This document shows, in pieces, positions 1 through 4,550 of a stretch of DNA of 5,554 nt. Source of the stretch: Candidatus Woesearchaeota archaeon (GTDB lineage: Archaea; Nanoarchaeota; Nanoarchaeia; Woesearchaeales; CALCXY01). The notes under the pieces were generated by a model, which did no database searches, had not been told where the DNA came from, and saw only the letters and a program-made list of their open reading frames with translations. The first letter of the stretch is position 1, and the number at the start of each line of letters is the position of its first letter. Location: NCBI GenBank assembly GCA_030751555.1, contig JASMFX010000083.1, positions 1 through 5,554 on the forward strand. The letters run 5' to 3'. A program made the position numbers and the translations under genes.

Positions 1-2435
1 GCATGGACTGCCTGAATTGTTTTTGAGGCAACTTCCATATCTTTTTCTAAGCTTTCATCAATCTCTTTTTCATCAAAGCTTGGCCAGGCAAAGTGGTGGA
101 TGCTTGCTTCTTTCAAGGAAAAGGCTTCTTTTAGATCTTGATACATTTTCTCAGTTATCATTGGGGCAACTACTGCAAAAAGCTTTAGGGTATTGATGAG
201 GACATTGTATATTGTGTAAGCAACTAGTGTTTTTTCTTGCTTTTTTCCGATTGATGCTTTGTCCCTGGTAAGCTGAATATATGTTCTGCTTAGTTCTAAG
301 AAAAGATCCTCTATGATCCACGGAACTTCATTGAGCAATAGCTGCTCAATCTTGTCTGTGACTGTCCTTACAGTTGAATTGAGCTTAGAGAGCATGTATT
401 TTTCTTCTCTTCCCAGTGCTTTTTTTTGTATCTTTAGTTTAGTAGGATTGATCTTGTTATTCTTGCAAAGATCCAGCAAATAGTTATGCACATTCCAGAG
501 TATGACTAGGTTTCTATACTTTGATTTTACATCATCAAAGTTGTAGTTAAGATCTAATGCTGGGTTGGCTCCTCCAATTGCATAGTATCTAAATGTATCT
601 GCTCCGTATTTTTCATATACTTCTCCTGGGAGGATATAGTTGCCTAGACTTTTAGACATTTTCCTTCCTTGAGAATCATTGATCATGCCATGCATGTAGC
701 AGTGTGTGAATGATAATTTTCCCATAGTGATCATGGAAGCTACATGGAGCAGGTTAAACCATCCCCTAATTTGATCATTTCCTTCTAAAATAAAATCAGA
801 GGGGAAGAGCTTTTTGAAAAGTTTATCTTCTTGAGGATAACCAAGGTTTGCCCATGACGCTGAACCAGGGTCTAGCCAGACATCAAGCACATCTGGAAGG
901 CGTTTTTTTGTTTTTCCACACTTGCATTTGTATGTGATTTTATCAATATCAGGTTTATGAAGATCTTTAGGTGTTTTTCCAGATTTTTTCTTTAATTCAG
1001 CAATAGATCCTATCACATCGTATTCTTTACAGGCATCACATCTCCAGATAGGGATAGGTGTGCCCCAAAAACGTTGTTTAGTGATAGAGTTATCCCTCAA
1101 GTTTTCTAGCCATGCATTAAATGCATTGAATGCTGCAACTGGTTGCCAGGTTATTTTTTTATTTTCAGCTATCATTTTAGGTTTGAGATCTTCAACTTTG
1201 AAGAACCATTGAGGTGTTGTTCGAAAGATAGCTGCAGTTTTACATCTTTGACAATGAGGATAGCTATGGGTAAATTGTGTAAAACCTGCTAATTTGCCTC
1301 TTTCTTCCAATACGCCTGCAAATTTTTTATCATCTACTTTAGCAGTCCACCCTTTGAAAGTTGGATGGTCAAGCGGGTAGCGTCCTTTAGTATCAATCAC
1401 ATTAAAAGGTTTTACACCATTCACAATACAGAGGTCATAATTTGAGTCTCCACATCCAGGAGCAAGGTGAACTATTCCTGTTCCTTCATCGAGGTGAACG
1501 TGTTCTTTAGATAGGATTATTTTGTATAAAGGCTGTTCTTTTTTTCTTCTTTCAAGCTCTGGAAACTCTTTGTCGAATAATGGGATGTATTCTTTGCCTT
1601 TTAGTTTTGCTCCTTTGAAGGTCTCTACAATCTCAAATTCTTTTTTTGCATATTTATTAATAACTTCTTTAGCTAGTTTTTTTGCAACTATCCAAATCTC
1701 ATCGCCAACTTTGCATTTTACATAATCAAATTCTGGGTGTACAACAACCGAAAGATTTAATGGGGTAGTCCATGGTGTTGTTGTCCAAATAATCATGTAT
1801 TCATTTTTAGCTCCTTTTAATTGAAACTTCATGTAAATAGACATATCAGTGAGGTCTTTGTATTCTAATTCATGCTTGGCAAGCGCAGATTCACAATTTG
1901 GACACCAATGCAAAGCACGTTCACCCTCATACAATCTTCCTTTCTCATGGGCTGTTTTTACTAGCCACCAGACAGATTCTGTCCATTCAGGTGCGATTGT
2001 TTGGTAAGCATTTTCAAAATCCATCCAGACTCCTACTCTAATGAATTCTTTATTCATCTCTTTCATATTGTCTGTGCATGTTTTTCTGCACTCTTCTATG
2101 AATTTTTTAACTCCAAATTTGAGAATATCCTCCTTTGTTTTGAGATTAATTCTCTTCATGGTTGCGTGCTCTGTAGGAAGTCCATGCATGTCATAGCCTG
2201 ATCTATCATAAACATCAAAGCCATTCATGCGCTTGTATCTTAGGACTAAATCCTTAAGGGCTTTATTCCATGCTGTGCCCAAATGCACCTTGCCAGAGGT
2301 GTAGGGAGGGCCTTCTAAGAAGTAAAAAACCTCTTTTCCTTTGTTTTTCTTGTTGGCCTTTGCGTGGATCTTGCTTTTTTCCCAAAATTTCAAGATCTCA
2401 GGCTCTACTATGTTAAAGTTGTATGGTTCTGGCAT
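1..2435 (-). CDS. ileS: Isoleucyl-tRNA synthetase, archaeal type (C-terminus missing)
   Basis: Class Ia aminoacyl-tRNA synthetase that charges tRNA-Ile with isoleucine in the cytoplasm. The 811 visible codons cover the Rossmann catalytic core with a HIGH-type motif HLGT at residues 51-54 in the archaeal context PPYTSGKVHLGTAWNK. They include the CP1 editing insertion (threonine-rich WTTTPWTTPLN at 217-227, GTGIVHLAPG near 317-326) and the KMSKS loop (592-596). Cysteine pairs that probably bind zinc are C178/C181, C466/C469 and C504/C506. The start of the helical anticodon-binding domain follows the KMSKS loop. Archaeal family members are usually somewhat over 1000 residues, so the C-terminal part lies beyond base 1. 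The ATG at 2435 sits at the start site predicted from its TATA box, so the mRNA is probably leaderless. Two oddities: Asn332 lies where E. coli IleRS has editing residue Asp342, and DVWLDPG (518-524) replaces the usual DVWFDSG. Identity is secure. Confidence 0.97.
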   Translation of the reverse strand, partial: MPEPYNFNIVEPEILKFWEKSKIHAKANKKNKGKEVFYFLEGPPYTSGKVHLGTAWNKALKDLVLRYKRMNGFDVYDRSGYDMHGLPTEHATMKRINLKTKEDILKFGVKKFIEECRKTCTDNMKEMNKEFIRVGVWMDFENAYQTIAPEWTESVWWLVKTAHEKGRLYEGERALHWCPNCESALAKHELEYKDLTDMSIYMKFQLKGAKNEYMIIWTTTPWTTPLNLSVVVHPEFDYVKCKVGDEIWIVAKKLAKEVINKYAKKEFEIVETFKGAKLKGKEYIPLFDKEFPELERRKKEQPLYKIILSKEHVHLDEGTGIVHLAPGCGDSNYDLCIVNGVKPFNVIDTKGRYPLDHPTFKGWTAKVDDKKFAGVLEERGKLAGFTQFTHSYPHCQRCKTAAIFRTTPQWFFKVEDLKPKMIAENKKITWQPVAAFNAFNAWLENLRDNSITKQRFWGTPIPIWRCDACKEYDVIGSIAELKKKSGKTPKDLHKPDIDKITYKCKCGKTKKRLPDVLDVWLDPGSASWANLGYPQEDKLFKKLFPSDFILEGNDQIRGWFNLLHVASMITMGKLSFTHCYMHGMINDSQGRKMSKSLGNYILPGEVYEKYGADTFRYYAIGGANPALDLNYNFDDVKSKYRNLVILWNVHNYLLDLCKNNKINPTKLKIQKKALGREEKYMLSKLNSTVRTVTDKIEQLLLNEVPWIIEDLFLELSRTYIQLTRDKASIGKKQEKTLVAYTIYNVLINTLKLFAVVAPMITEKMYQDLKEAFSLKEASIHHFAWPSFDEKEIDESLEKDMEVASKTIQAVH

Positions 2436-2457
2436 AAGAAGATGTTTTTAATGTTAT

Positions 2458-2467
2458 TATTTAAAGG
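2458..2467 (-). promoter_or_regulatory. Probable ileS promoter (TATA box)
   Basis: On the minus strand CCTTTAAATA places a TATA-like octamer (TTTAAATA, 2465-2458) with its centre about 26 bp upstream of the ileS ATG at 2435. That is the archaeal TATA-to-start-site distance, so the message would begin at or next to the start codon. The BRE just upstream (GCAACC) is a poor match. It gives ileS its own promoter, separate from the operon ending at 2482. Confidence 0.55.
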
Positions 2468-2472
2468 TTGCT

Positions 2473-2478
2473 AAAAAA
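2473..2478 (-). terminator. Possible U-tract terminator of the 2482-3266 operon
   Basis: A run of six T on the minus strand begins four bases after the stop codon of the 70-aa gene and lies just before the ileS promoter. Archaeal RNA polymerase commonly terminates at T-rich tracts without a hairpin. The run is short and the region AT-rich, so this is weak. Confidence 0.3.
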
Positions 2479-2481
2479 TAT

Positions 2482-2694
2482 TTAATTCTTGGCTGATTGT
2501 TTAATTTTCAAATATTCTTTTCGTGTCAAATTTATTTCATTTTGTCTTTTGAGCTGGCTATTAATGAGTTTATTCTGTTGATTTTTCCAATCTTTGTCAG
2601 GGTGATCCTTCACGTAATTTGCCCAGCTTTTCAAATACTTCATCCTGTCCTCATCATTCTTTTTTTTAAACTCTTTCGCATTAAAATTTTTCAT
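2482..2694 (-). CDS. Lysine-rich 70-aa protein, probable partner of the nucleotidyltransferase
   Basis: I cannot name this family with certainty. The product is short, strongly basic (16 Lys in 70 residues) and looks almost wholly helical, with a central segment around WANYVKDHPDKDWKNQQ (about 25-41) followed by LINSQL and a basic tail; there is no signal peptide or membrane segment. Its ATG overlaps the TGA of the upstream nucleotidyltransferase gene as ATGA (2694-2691), with a weak AAGG upstream, so it is probably translated by coupling and made in a fixed ratio with that protein. A small partner co-translated with a minimal nucleotidyltransferase is the usual layout of a toxin-antitoxin or enzyme/accessory pair. 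From memory, small proteins with an HPDxxW..QQ..LI.SQ pattern sit beside such enzymes in other archaea, but I could not check this. Calling it the antitoxin or regulatory subunit is inference. Confidence 0.75.
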   Translation of the reverse strand: MKNFNAKEFKKKNDEDRMKYLKSWANYVKDHPDKDWKNQQNKLINSQLKRQNEINLTRKEYLKIKQSAKN

Positions 2695-3266
2695 AGGGTT
2701 TTCCTTAATTCTTTTTTATAATAACCGATGAGATCATGATTCAAATGTCCCTTGGCCACTATTCTTATTTGTTGTGCATCTTCGAGGTCTTTATTGCTTT
2801 TCAAAATTTCTTCTTTAAACGCAATTTGCAATTCTAAAAATCCAATTTTTAATTCATTCTCCTGAATTTTTACTGTAATAGGTGACCTTATAGATAGATC
2901 ATCATATAAAGATTTCGTAAATTTTAGTTCTATATTAGGAGACCACGTTGGTTTAATTGCATATCTAATACCATGATTAGTTTGCAGCAAATCGAATAAT
3001 TCATCAGGATTGTCTTCTTGGACACTCCAATATTTTTTCTCTAATAGATTATTATGTAAAGCTTCGAATTCCTCTTTACTTAGGGGAGGGATTAGTATGT
3101 CCACGTCATCTGTGGATCTATTTCTGCCTAATAAGATTGCTACGTAACCACTAATGATAACATACTTGGAATATTTGGTAAGCAATTTAGTAAACTTAAT
3201 TACAAATTTATCCAAATCACTTGGCTCATACTCAATGATTATTGTTTGGTTGTCAATAAATTTCAT
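2691..3266 (-). CDS. Minimal nucleotidyltransferase-fold protein (AbiEii/DUF6036-like)
   Basis: A 191-aa protein with the signature of the DNA polymerase beta-type nucleotidyltransferase superfamily. YVIISGYVAILLG (35-47) corresponds to the G-G/S loop with Ser39-Gly40, and STDDVDILI (51-59) carries the metal-binding pair Asp54 and Asp56. NIELKF (111-116) offers Glu113 as candidate third carboxylate, and NKDLEDAQQI (158-167) matches the KDLED stretch typical of AbiEii/DUF6036-type members. Relatives transfer nucleotides to RNA or protein and often act as toxins or antitoxins; the substrate here is unknown. ATG 3266 falls within a base or two of the start site expected from the TATA box at 3297-3290, implying a leaderless mRNA. 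It heads an operon with the 70-aa gene (ATGA overlap). A 26-bp element upstream is shared with the PIN gene. Fold is likely; biological role is inferred. Confidence 0.85.
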   Translation of the reverse strand: MKFIDNQTIIIEYEPSDLDKFVIKFTKLLTKYSKYVIISGYVAILLGRNRSTDDVDILIPPLSKEEFEALHNNLLEKKYWSVQEDNPDELFDLLQTNHGIRYAIKPTWSPNIELKFTKSLYDDLSIRSPITVKIQENELKIGFLELQIAFKEEILKSNKDLEDAQQIRIVAKGHLNHDLIGYYKKELRKTL

Positions 3267-3289
3267 AGTATTTAGAGAAGTTTGCTTTC

Positions 3290-3299
3290 TTTAAATATG
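3290..3299 (-). promoter_or_regulatory. TATA box of the nucleotidyltransferase operon
   Basis: Minus-strand CATATTTAAA contains TATTTAAA (3297-3290), centred about 26 bp before the predicted start site near 3267, one base from the ATG at 3266. The BRE position (ACAAAA) is A-rich and only a moderate match. The end of the TATA box lies 13 bp from the edge of the 26-bp shared element, the same spacing as at the PIN promoter. Confidence 0.6.
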
Positions 3300-3302
3300 T
3301 TT

Positions 3303-3328
3303 TGTGCAGATGTCCAGTGGTTTTTCCG
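3303..3328 (-). repeat. 26-bp shared upstream element, copy 1
   Basis: Read on the minus strand this is CGGAAAAA followed by CCACTGGACATCTGCACA. It recurs at 4313-4338 in the same orientation with a single mismatch (position 3323 versus 4333). The core TGGACATCTGCA is an imperfect dyad (8 of 12 positions symmetric), as expected for a dimeric DNA-binding protein. It lies at about -36 to -61 of the predicted start site of the nucleotidyltransferase operon, the usual place for an archaeal upstream activator site. It could instead be a direct repeat bounding an inserted module. Confidence 0.8.
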
Positions 3329-3379
3329 GTTTTAGATGACAGCAAACCACCCAACATGCTACCTTGTATCTCAGCCAAC

Positions 3380-3398
3380 AGGAAACCTGCGGTTTCCT
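3380..3398. repeat. Hairpin, 8-bp perfect stem
   Basis: AGGAAACC (3380-3387) and GGTTTCCT (3391-3398) are perfect inverted repeats around a 3-nt TGC loop. No long T-tract follows on either strand, so a bacterial-style intrinsic terminator is not indicated. Confidence 0.65.
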
Positions 3399-3437
3399 TA
3401 GTTGCGTTCGCTGCGCTCGCAACCTCCCCATCCTAAG
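3397..3437. repeat. Two-step GC-rich hairpin
   Basis: CTTAG (3397-3401) can pair with CTAAG (3433-3437), and inside it GTTGCG (3401-3406) with CGCAAC (3418-3423), sharing base 3401 as alternatives. The loop TTCGCTGCGCT is itself partly self-complementary. The sequence looks like an intergenic repetitive palindrome, but only one copy is in the window. Confidence 0.5.
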
Positions 3438-3498
3438 ATTTGTTTTTCGGTGGGAGTGTGTGCTGTTTTCTTCAGTAGACCCTACCCCTTTGTGAATT

Positions 3499-3567
3499 AG
3501 TGATCAGTTGTGGGTCATAAGCCTTTTAACTCATAACTCAGAGCTGAAAACTACCACAAAGATCACT
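3499..3567. repeat. Long imperfect inverted repeat upstream of the RHH promoter
   Basis: AGTGATCAGTTGTGG (3499-3513) and CCACAAAGATCACT (3554-3567) form a stem of 7 plus 6 base pairs with a 2x1 internal loop around a 40-nt centre. The right arm ends five bases before the BRE of the RHH gene. The centre contains TCATAA twice (3515-3520, 3531-3536). It may be a regulator site, a cruciform or a small structured RNA; the sequence does not decide. Confidence 0.55.
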
Positions 3568-3571
3568 TAAA

Positions 3572-3587
3572 CCGAAACATTTATATA
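3572..3587 (+). promoter_or_regulatory. BRE + TATA promoter of the 86-aa RHH gene
   Basis: CCGAAACATTTATATA is a near-ideal archaeal promoter: BRE CCGAAA (3572-3577) followed by TATA box TTTATATA (3580-3587). Its centre lies about 29 bp upstream of the ATG at 3613, so transcription should begin near 3610 and the mRNA would be leaderless or nearly so. Confidence 0.85.
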
Positions 3588-3604
3588 TTACTATGTATTA
3601 CATA
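3586..3604 (+). promoter_or_regulatory. Candidate RHH operator at the start site
   Basis: TATGTATTACATA (3592-3604) is a perfect palindrome with 6-bp arms around one central base, placed between the TATA box and the start codon. Overlapping it, TATTAC occurs twice exactly 10 bp apart (3586 and 3596), one helical turn, as in tandem RHH half-sites. A protein bound here would block transcription start, so autorepression by the encoded RHH protein is the simplest reading. AT-rich DNA gives short palindromes by chance, hence the moderate score. Confidence 0.5.
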
Positions 3605-3612
3605 TTGCTACA

Positions 3613-3873
3613 ATGGCAACTATTTCAATACGATTTGAAAAAACCTTCCTGCATGATGTGGAGAGGGTAATGAAAGGCAATAGGTATTCGACTAAAGCAG
3701 AGTTTATCCGAGAAGCTGTGAGAGATAAGATTAAGGAATTAGAAAAAGAGCAGGCTTTGATGAGATTGGAGAAGGCTTATGGGGCTTCAAAGCGCAAGAC
3801 TACAGATAAGCAGTTGCATGAAGCAGGAGAAAAGGCTTTTGAGGAGATAGCGAAGAGGTTAGGAGTTAAATGA
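3613..3873 (+). CDS. Ribbon-helix-helix DNA-binding protein, antitoxin-like (CopG/ParD type)
   Basis: An 86-aa protein with an N-terminal RHH fold: beta strand ATISIRF (2-8), helix A around TFLHDVERVMKG (11-22), turn NRYS, and helix B STKAEFIREAVRDKIKEL (26-43). RHH proteins dimerise and place the paired strands in the DNA major groove. The charged helical tail from about 44 to 86 (EKAYGASKRKTTDKQLHEAG and onward) resembles the toxin-binding tails of ParD/CopG-type antitoxins. The ATG at 3613 follows a strong BRE/TATA promoter at leaderless spacing, with a palindrome at the start site suited to autoregulation. The gene converges on a PIN-domain gene and overlaps its end by 8 bp (3866-3873). 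A VapB-like antitoxin normally precedes its toxin on the same strand, so pairing with this PIN protein is plausible but unusual. Codon use looks somewhat more GC-rich than the neighbouring minus-strand genes. Fold is secure; partner is inferred. Confidence 0.92.
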   Translation: MATISIRFEKTFLHDVERVMKGNRYSTKAEFIREAVRDKIKELEKEQALMRLEKAYGASKRKTTDKQLHEAGEKAFEEIAKRLGVK

Positions 3874-4273
3874 TGTCTTCTGGCTTTTTGGTTAGGGCAA
3901 TGTCTTTTAGCTTGTTAAAATGAGTATCTCTGGTAATTAATTGCAGATTATTATCTCGTGCAAGAATAGCGTGAAGAGCATCTTTCTTAGGAATTTCTCT
4001 TTTTCGAGCTAATATTGTTGCTTCTTTTACTTGTTTTGGAAAAATATGGGTTCTTTGAAGATTATTTGGTTTAGCTATGCTTAAAATACAGTTAATTTCC
4101 TCTTTGGAATATCCCAAATGCTTAAATTCTCCAATGTTGAGGTCTGAATATATTACTATTTGATCATTCTCAATAATTCTCTTGATCAATTTTTTAACAC
4201 TTTCTCCATTTAAACCCCTATTTTCATGAATATCAATCCAAATTGAGGTGTCAAATAGGAAATCTTCTGCCAT
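3866..4273 (-). CDS. PIN-domain ribonuclease, VapC-like toxin
   Basis: A 135-aa single PIN domain of normal VapC size. The four expected acidic metal-binding residues are visible: Asp8 in FLFDTSIWID, Glu49 in NIGEFKHLG, Asp98 in IPKKDALHAILA and Asp116 in LITRDTHFNKL. VapC proteins are Mg2+-dependent endoribonucleases that cut tRNA or rRNA and are held in check by a cognate antitoxin. ATG 4273 is preferred over an in-frame TTG at 4279, because the TATA box predicts transcription from about 4277 and the TTG would lie upstream of that. No antitoxin gene precedes it on its own strand; the nearest candidates are the convergent 86-aa RHH gene (8-bp tail overlap) and the divergent 49-aa RHH gene at 4401. 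Its promoter carries the 26-bp element also found at the nucleotidyltransferase operon. The enzyme looks intact; its RNA target is unknown. Confidence 0.92.
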   Translation of the reverse strand: MAEDFLFDTSIWIDIHENRGLNGESVKKLIKRIIENDQIVIYSDLNIGEFKHLGYSKEEINCILSIAKPNNLQRTHIFPKQVKEATILARKREIPKKDALHAILARDNNLQLITRDTHFNKLKDIALTKKPEDII

Positions 4274-4299
4274 TTTCAAATTATTGAGTATTTTCGAGC

Positions 4300-4307
4300 T
4301 TTATATG
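4300..4307 (-). promoter_or_regulatory. TATA box of the PIN gene
   Basis: Minus-strand CATATAAA is centred 26-27 bp before a predicted start site near 4277, four bases from the ATG at 4273. It is flanked by short inverted arms GAGC (4296-4299) and GCTC (4307-4310). Its end lies 13 bp from the edge of the shared 26-bp element, as at the nucleotidyltransferase promoter. Confidence 0.65.
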
Positions 4308-4312
4308 CTCTC

Positions 4313-4338
4313 TGTGCAGATGTCCAGTGGTTCTTCCG
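4313..4338 (-). repeat. 26-bp shared upstream element, copy 2
   Basis: On the minus strand this is CGGAAGAA followed by CCACTGGACATCTGCACA, identical to 3303-3328 except for one base. It lies at about -36 to -61 of the PIN start site. On the plus strand its last bases (CCG, 4336-4338) are also the first bases of the BRE of the divergent 49-aa RHH operon. A bound protein could therefore influence both directions at once. Confidence 0.8.
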
Positions 4339-4351
4339 AAACCTTTATAAA
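4336..4351 (+). promoter_or_regulatory. BRE + TATA promoter of the 49-aa RHH / secreted-protein operon
   Basis: CCGAAACCTTTATAAA has BRE CCGAAA (4336-4341) and TATA box TTTATAAA (4344-4351), nearly the same sequence as the 3572-3587 promoter. Transcription should start near 4373-4375, leaving a leader of about 27 nt before the ATG at 4401. That differs from the leaderless pattern of the other genes here. Confidence 0.85.
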
Positions 4352-4396
4352 GTATGACTAGTAGGGGAAGTTATACAAGTATGACTTTATAGTAGG
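4351..4396 (+). repeat. Direct repeats around the start site, candidate operator
   Basis: AGTATGACT occurs at 4351-4359 and 4378-4386, exactly 27 bp apart, and each copy is followed by AGTAGG (4360-4365 directly, 4391-4396 after TTAT). The pair brackets the predicted start site. Such repeats suit a DNA-binding protein that represses this operon, for instance the 49-aa RHH protein it encodes. The second copy contains a minimal reading frame, ATG ACT TTA TAG (4381-4392), in the leader. Confidence 0.5.
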
Positions 4397-4400
4397 TTAA

Positions 4401-4550
4401 ATGCCAAAAAAAGGCCAAACTAAGGACAAAATCACGATTTCTATAGATAAGGAACTACATGATGAGTTGAAAAAAGACTGCGAGAAGAGTATGGCAAAGC
4501 TTAGTACCTACATCGAGCATCTTATTCGGAGGGGTAAGAATGCGAAGTAA
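4401..4550 (+). CDS. Small ribbon-helix-helix protein (49 aa)
   Basis: A complete RHH domain and little else: basic N-terminus PKKGQTKDK, beta strand KITISID (10-16), helix A KELHDELKKDCEKS (17-30), and helix B KLSTYIEHLIRRGK (33-46). This size and pattern fit Arc/CopG-type dimeric DNA-binding proteins. The ATG at 4401 is directly preceded in frame by a TAA (4398-4400), so no longer form exists, and AGGTT just upstream is a weak Shine-Dalgarno. Its last 11 bases (4540-4550) overlap the start of the secreted-protein gene in another frame, and that gene's ribosome binding site lies inside this one. The two are therefore one operon, probably with coupled translation, and the RHH protein is a good candidate regulator of it. 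Another possibility is that it is an orphan antitoxin for the divergent PIN gene. Fold confident, role inferred. Confidence 0.85.
   Translation: MPKKGQTKDKITISIDKELHDELKKDCEKSMAKLSTYIEHLIRRGKNAK
4528..4532 (+). promoter_or_regulatory. Shine-Dalgarno site of the secreted-protein gene
   Basis: GGAGG, within GGAGGGGT (4528-4535), lies seven bases before the ATG at 4540 and matches the anti-Shine-Dalgarno of archaeal 16S rRNA. It sits inside the 49-aa RHH coding region and fixes the start of the next gene. Confidence 0.8.

Larger units (their letters stand above)
3329..3498. other. Non-coding stretch with GC-rich hairpins
   Basis: No coding region is apparent. The stretch is clearly more GC-rich than its AT-rich surroundings and holds two compact inverted repeats (3380-3398 and 3397-3437, listed separately). 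A possible outer pairing joins ACAGCA (3339-3344) and CCACC (3347-3351) with GGTGG (3449-3453) and TGCTGT (3461-3466), which would close a domain of about 128 nt. This could be a structured RNA, a decayed repetitive element such as a REP-like palindrome, or the end of a lost mobile element. No TATA box in an obvious position for such an RNA was found. Confidence 0.4.

Noticed and set aside
1522..1725. Plus-strand 67-codon open frame
   Set aside because: It is antisense to the ileS CP1 region, has no recognisable domain, and its hydrophobic Ser/Phe-rich product is what the reverse of Lys/Glu-rich coding sequence gives.
2001..2201. Plus-strand 66-codon open frame
   Set aside because: Lies wholly antisense to conserved ileS sequence, with no promoter or ribosome binding site in a sensible place.
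2497..2721. Plus-strand 74-codon frame that looks like a hydrophobic membrane peptide
   Set aside because: It is the reverse of the lysine-rich 70-aa gene; Lys and Asn codons read backwards give Phe/Leu/Ile. The minus-strand gene is supported by its ATGA coupling to the nucleotidyltransferase.
3499..3567. Possible tRNA, because of a 7-bp acceptor-like outer stem and about 70-nt length
   Set aside because: No GGTTCGAATCC-like T arm, no D-arm consensus and no 5-bp anticodon stem; the stem continues inward as a simple hairpin.
4277..4279. TTG at 4279 as the start of the PIN gene
   Set aside because: The TATA box places transcription start near 4277, so the TTG would lie outside the mRNA; ATG 4273 also gives the usual short lead-in before the first PIN aspartate.
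3303..4338. CRISPR array or transposon ends for the two 26-bp repeats
   Set aside because: There are only two copies about 1 kb apart with genes between them, no regular spacers, no transposase and no terminal inverted orientation.
4381..4392. Three-codon reading frame (ATG ACT TTA TAG) as a functional leader peptide
   Set aside because: Too short to support from sequence alone; it falls inside the direct repeat and may be a by-product of it. Noted under the repeat.
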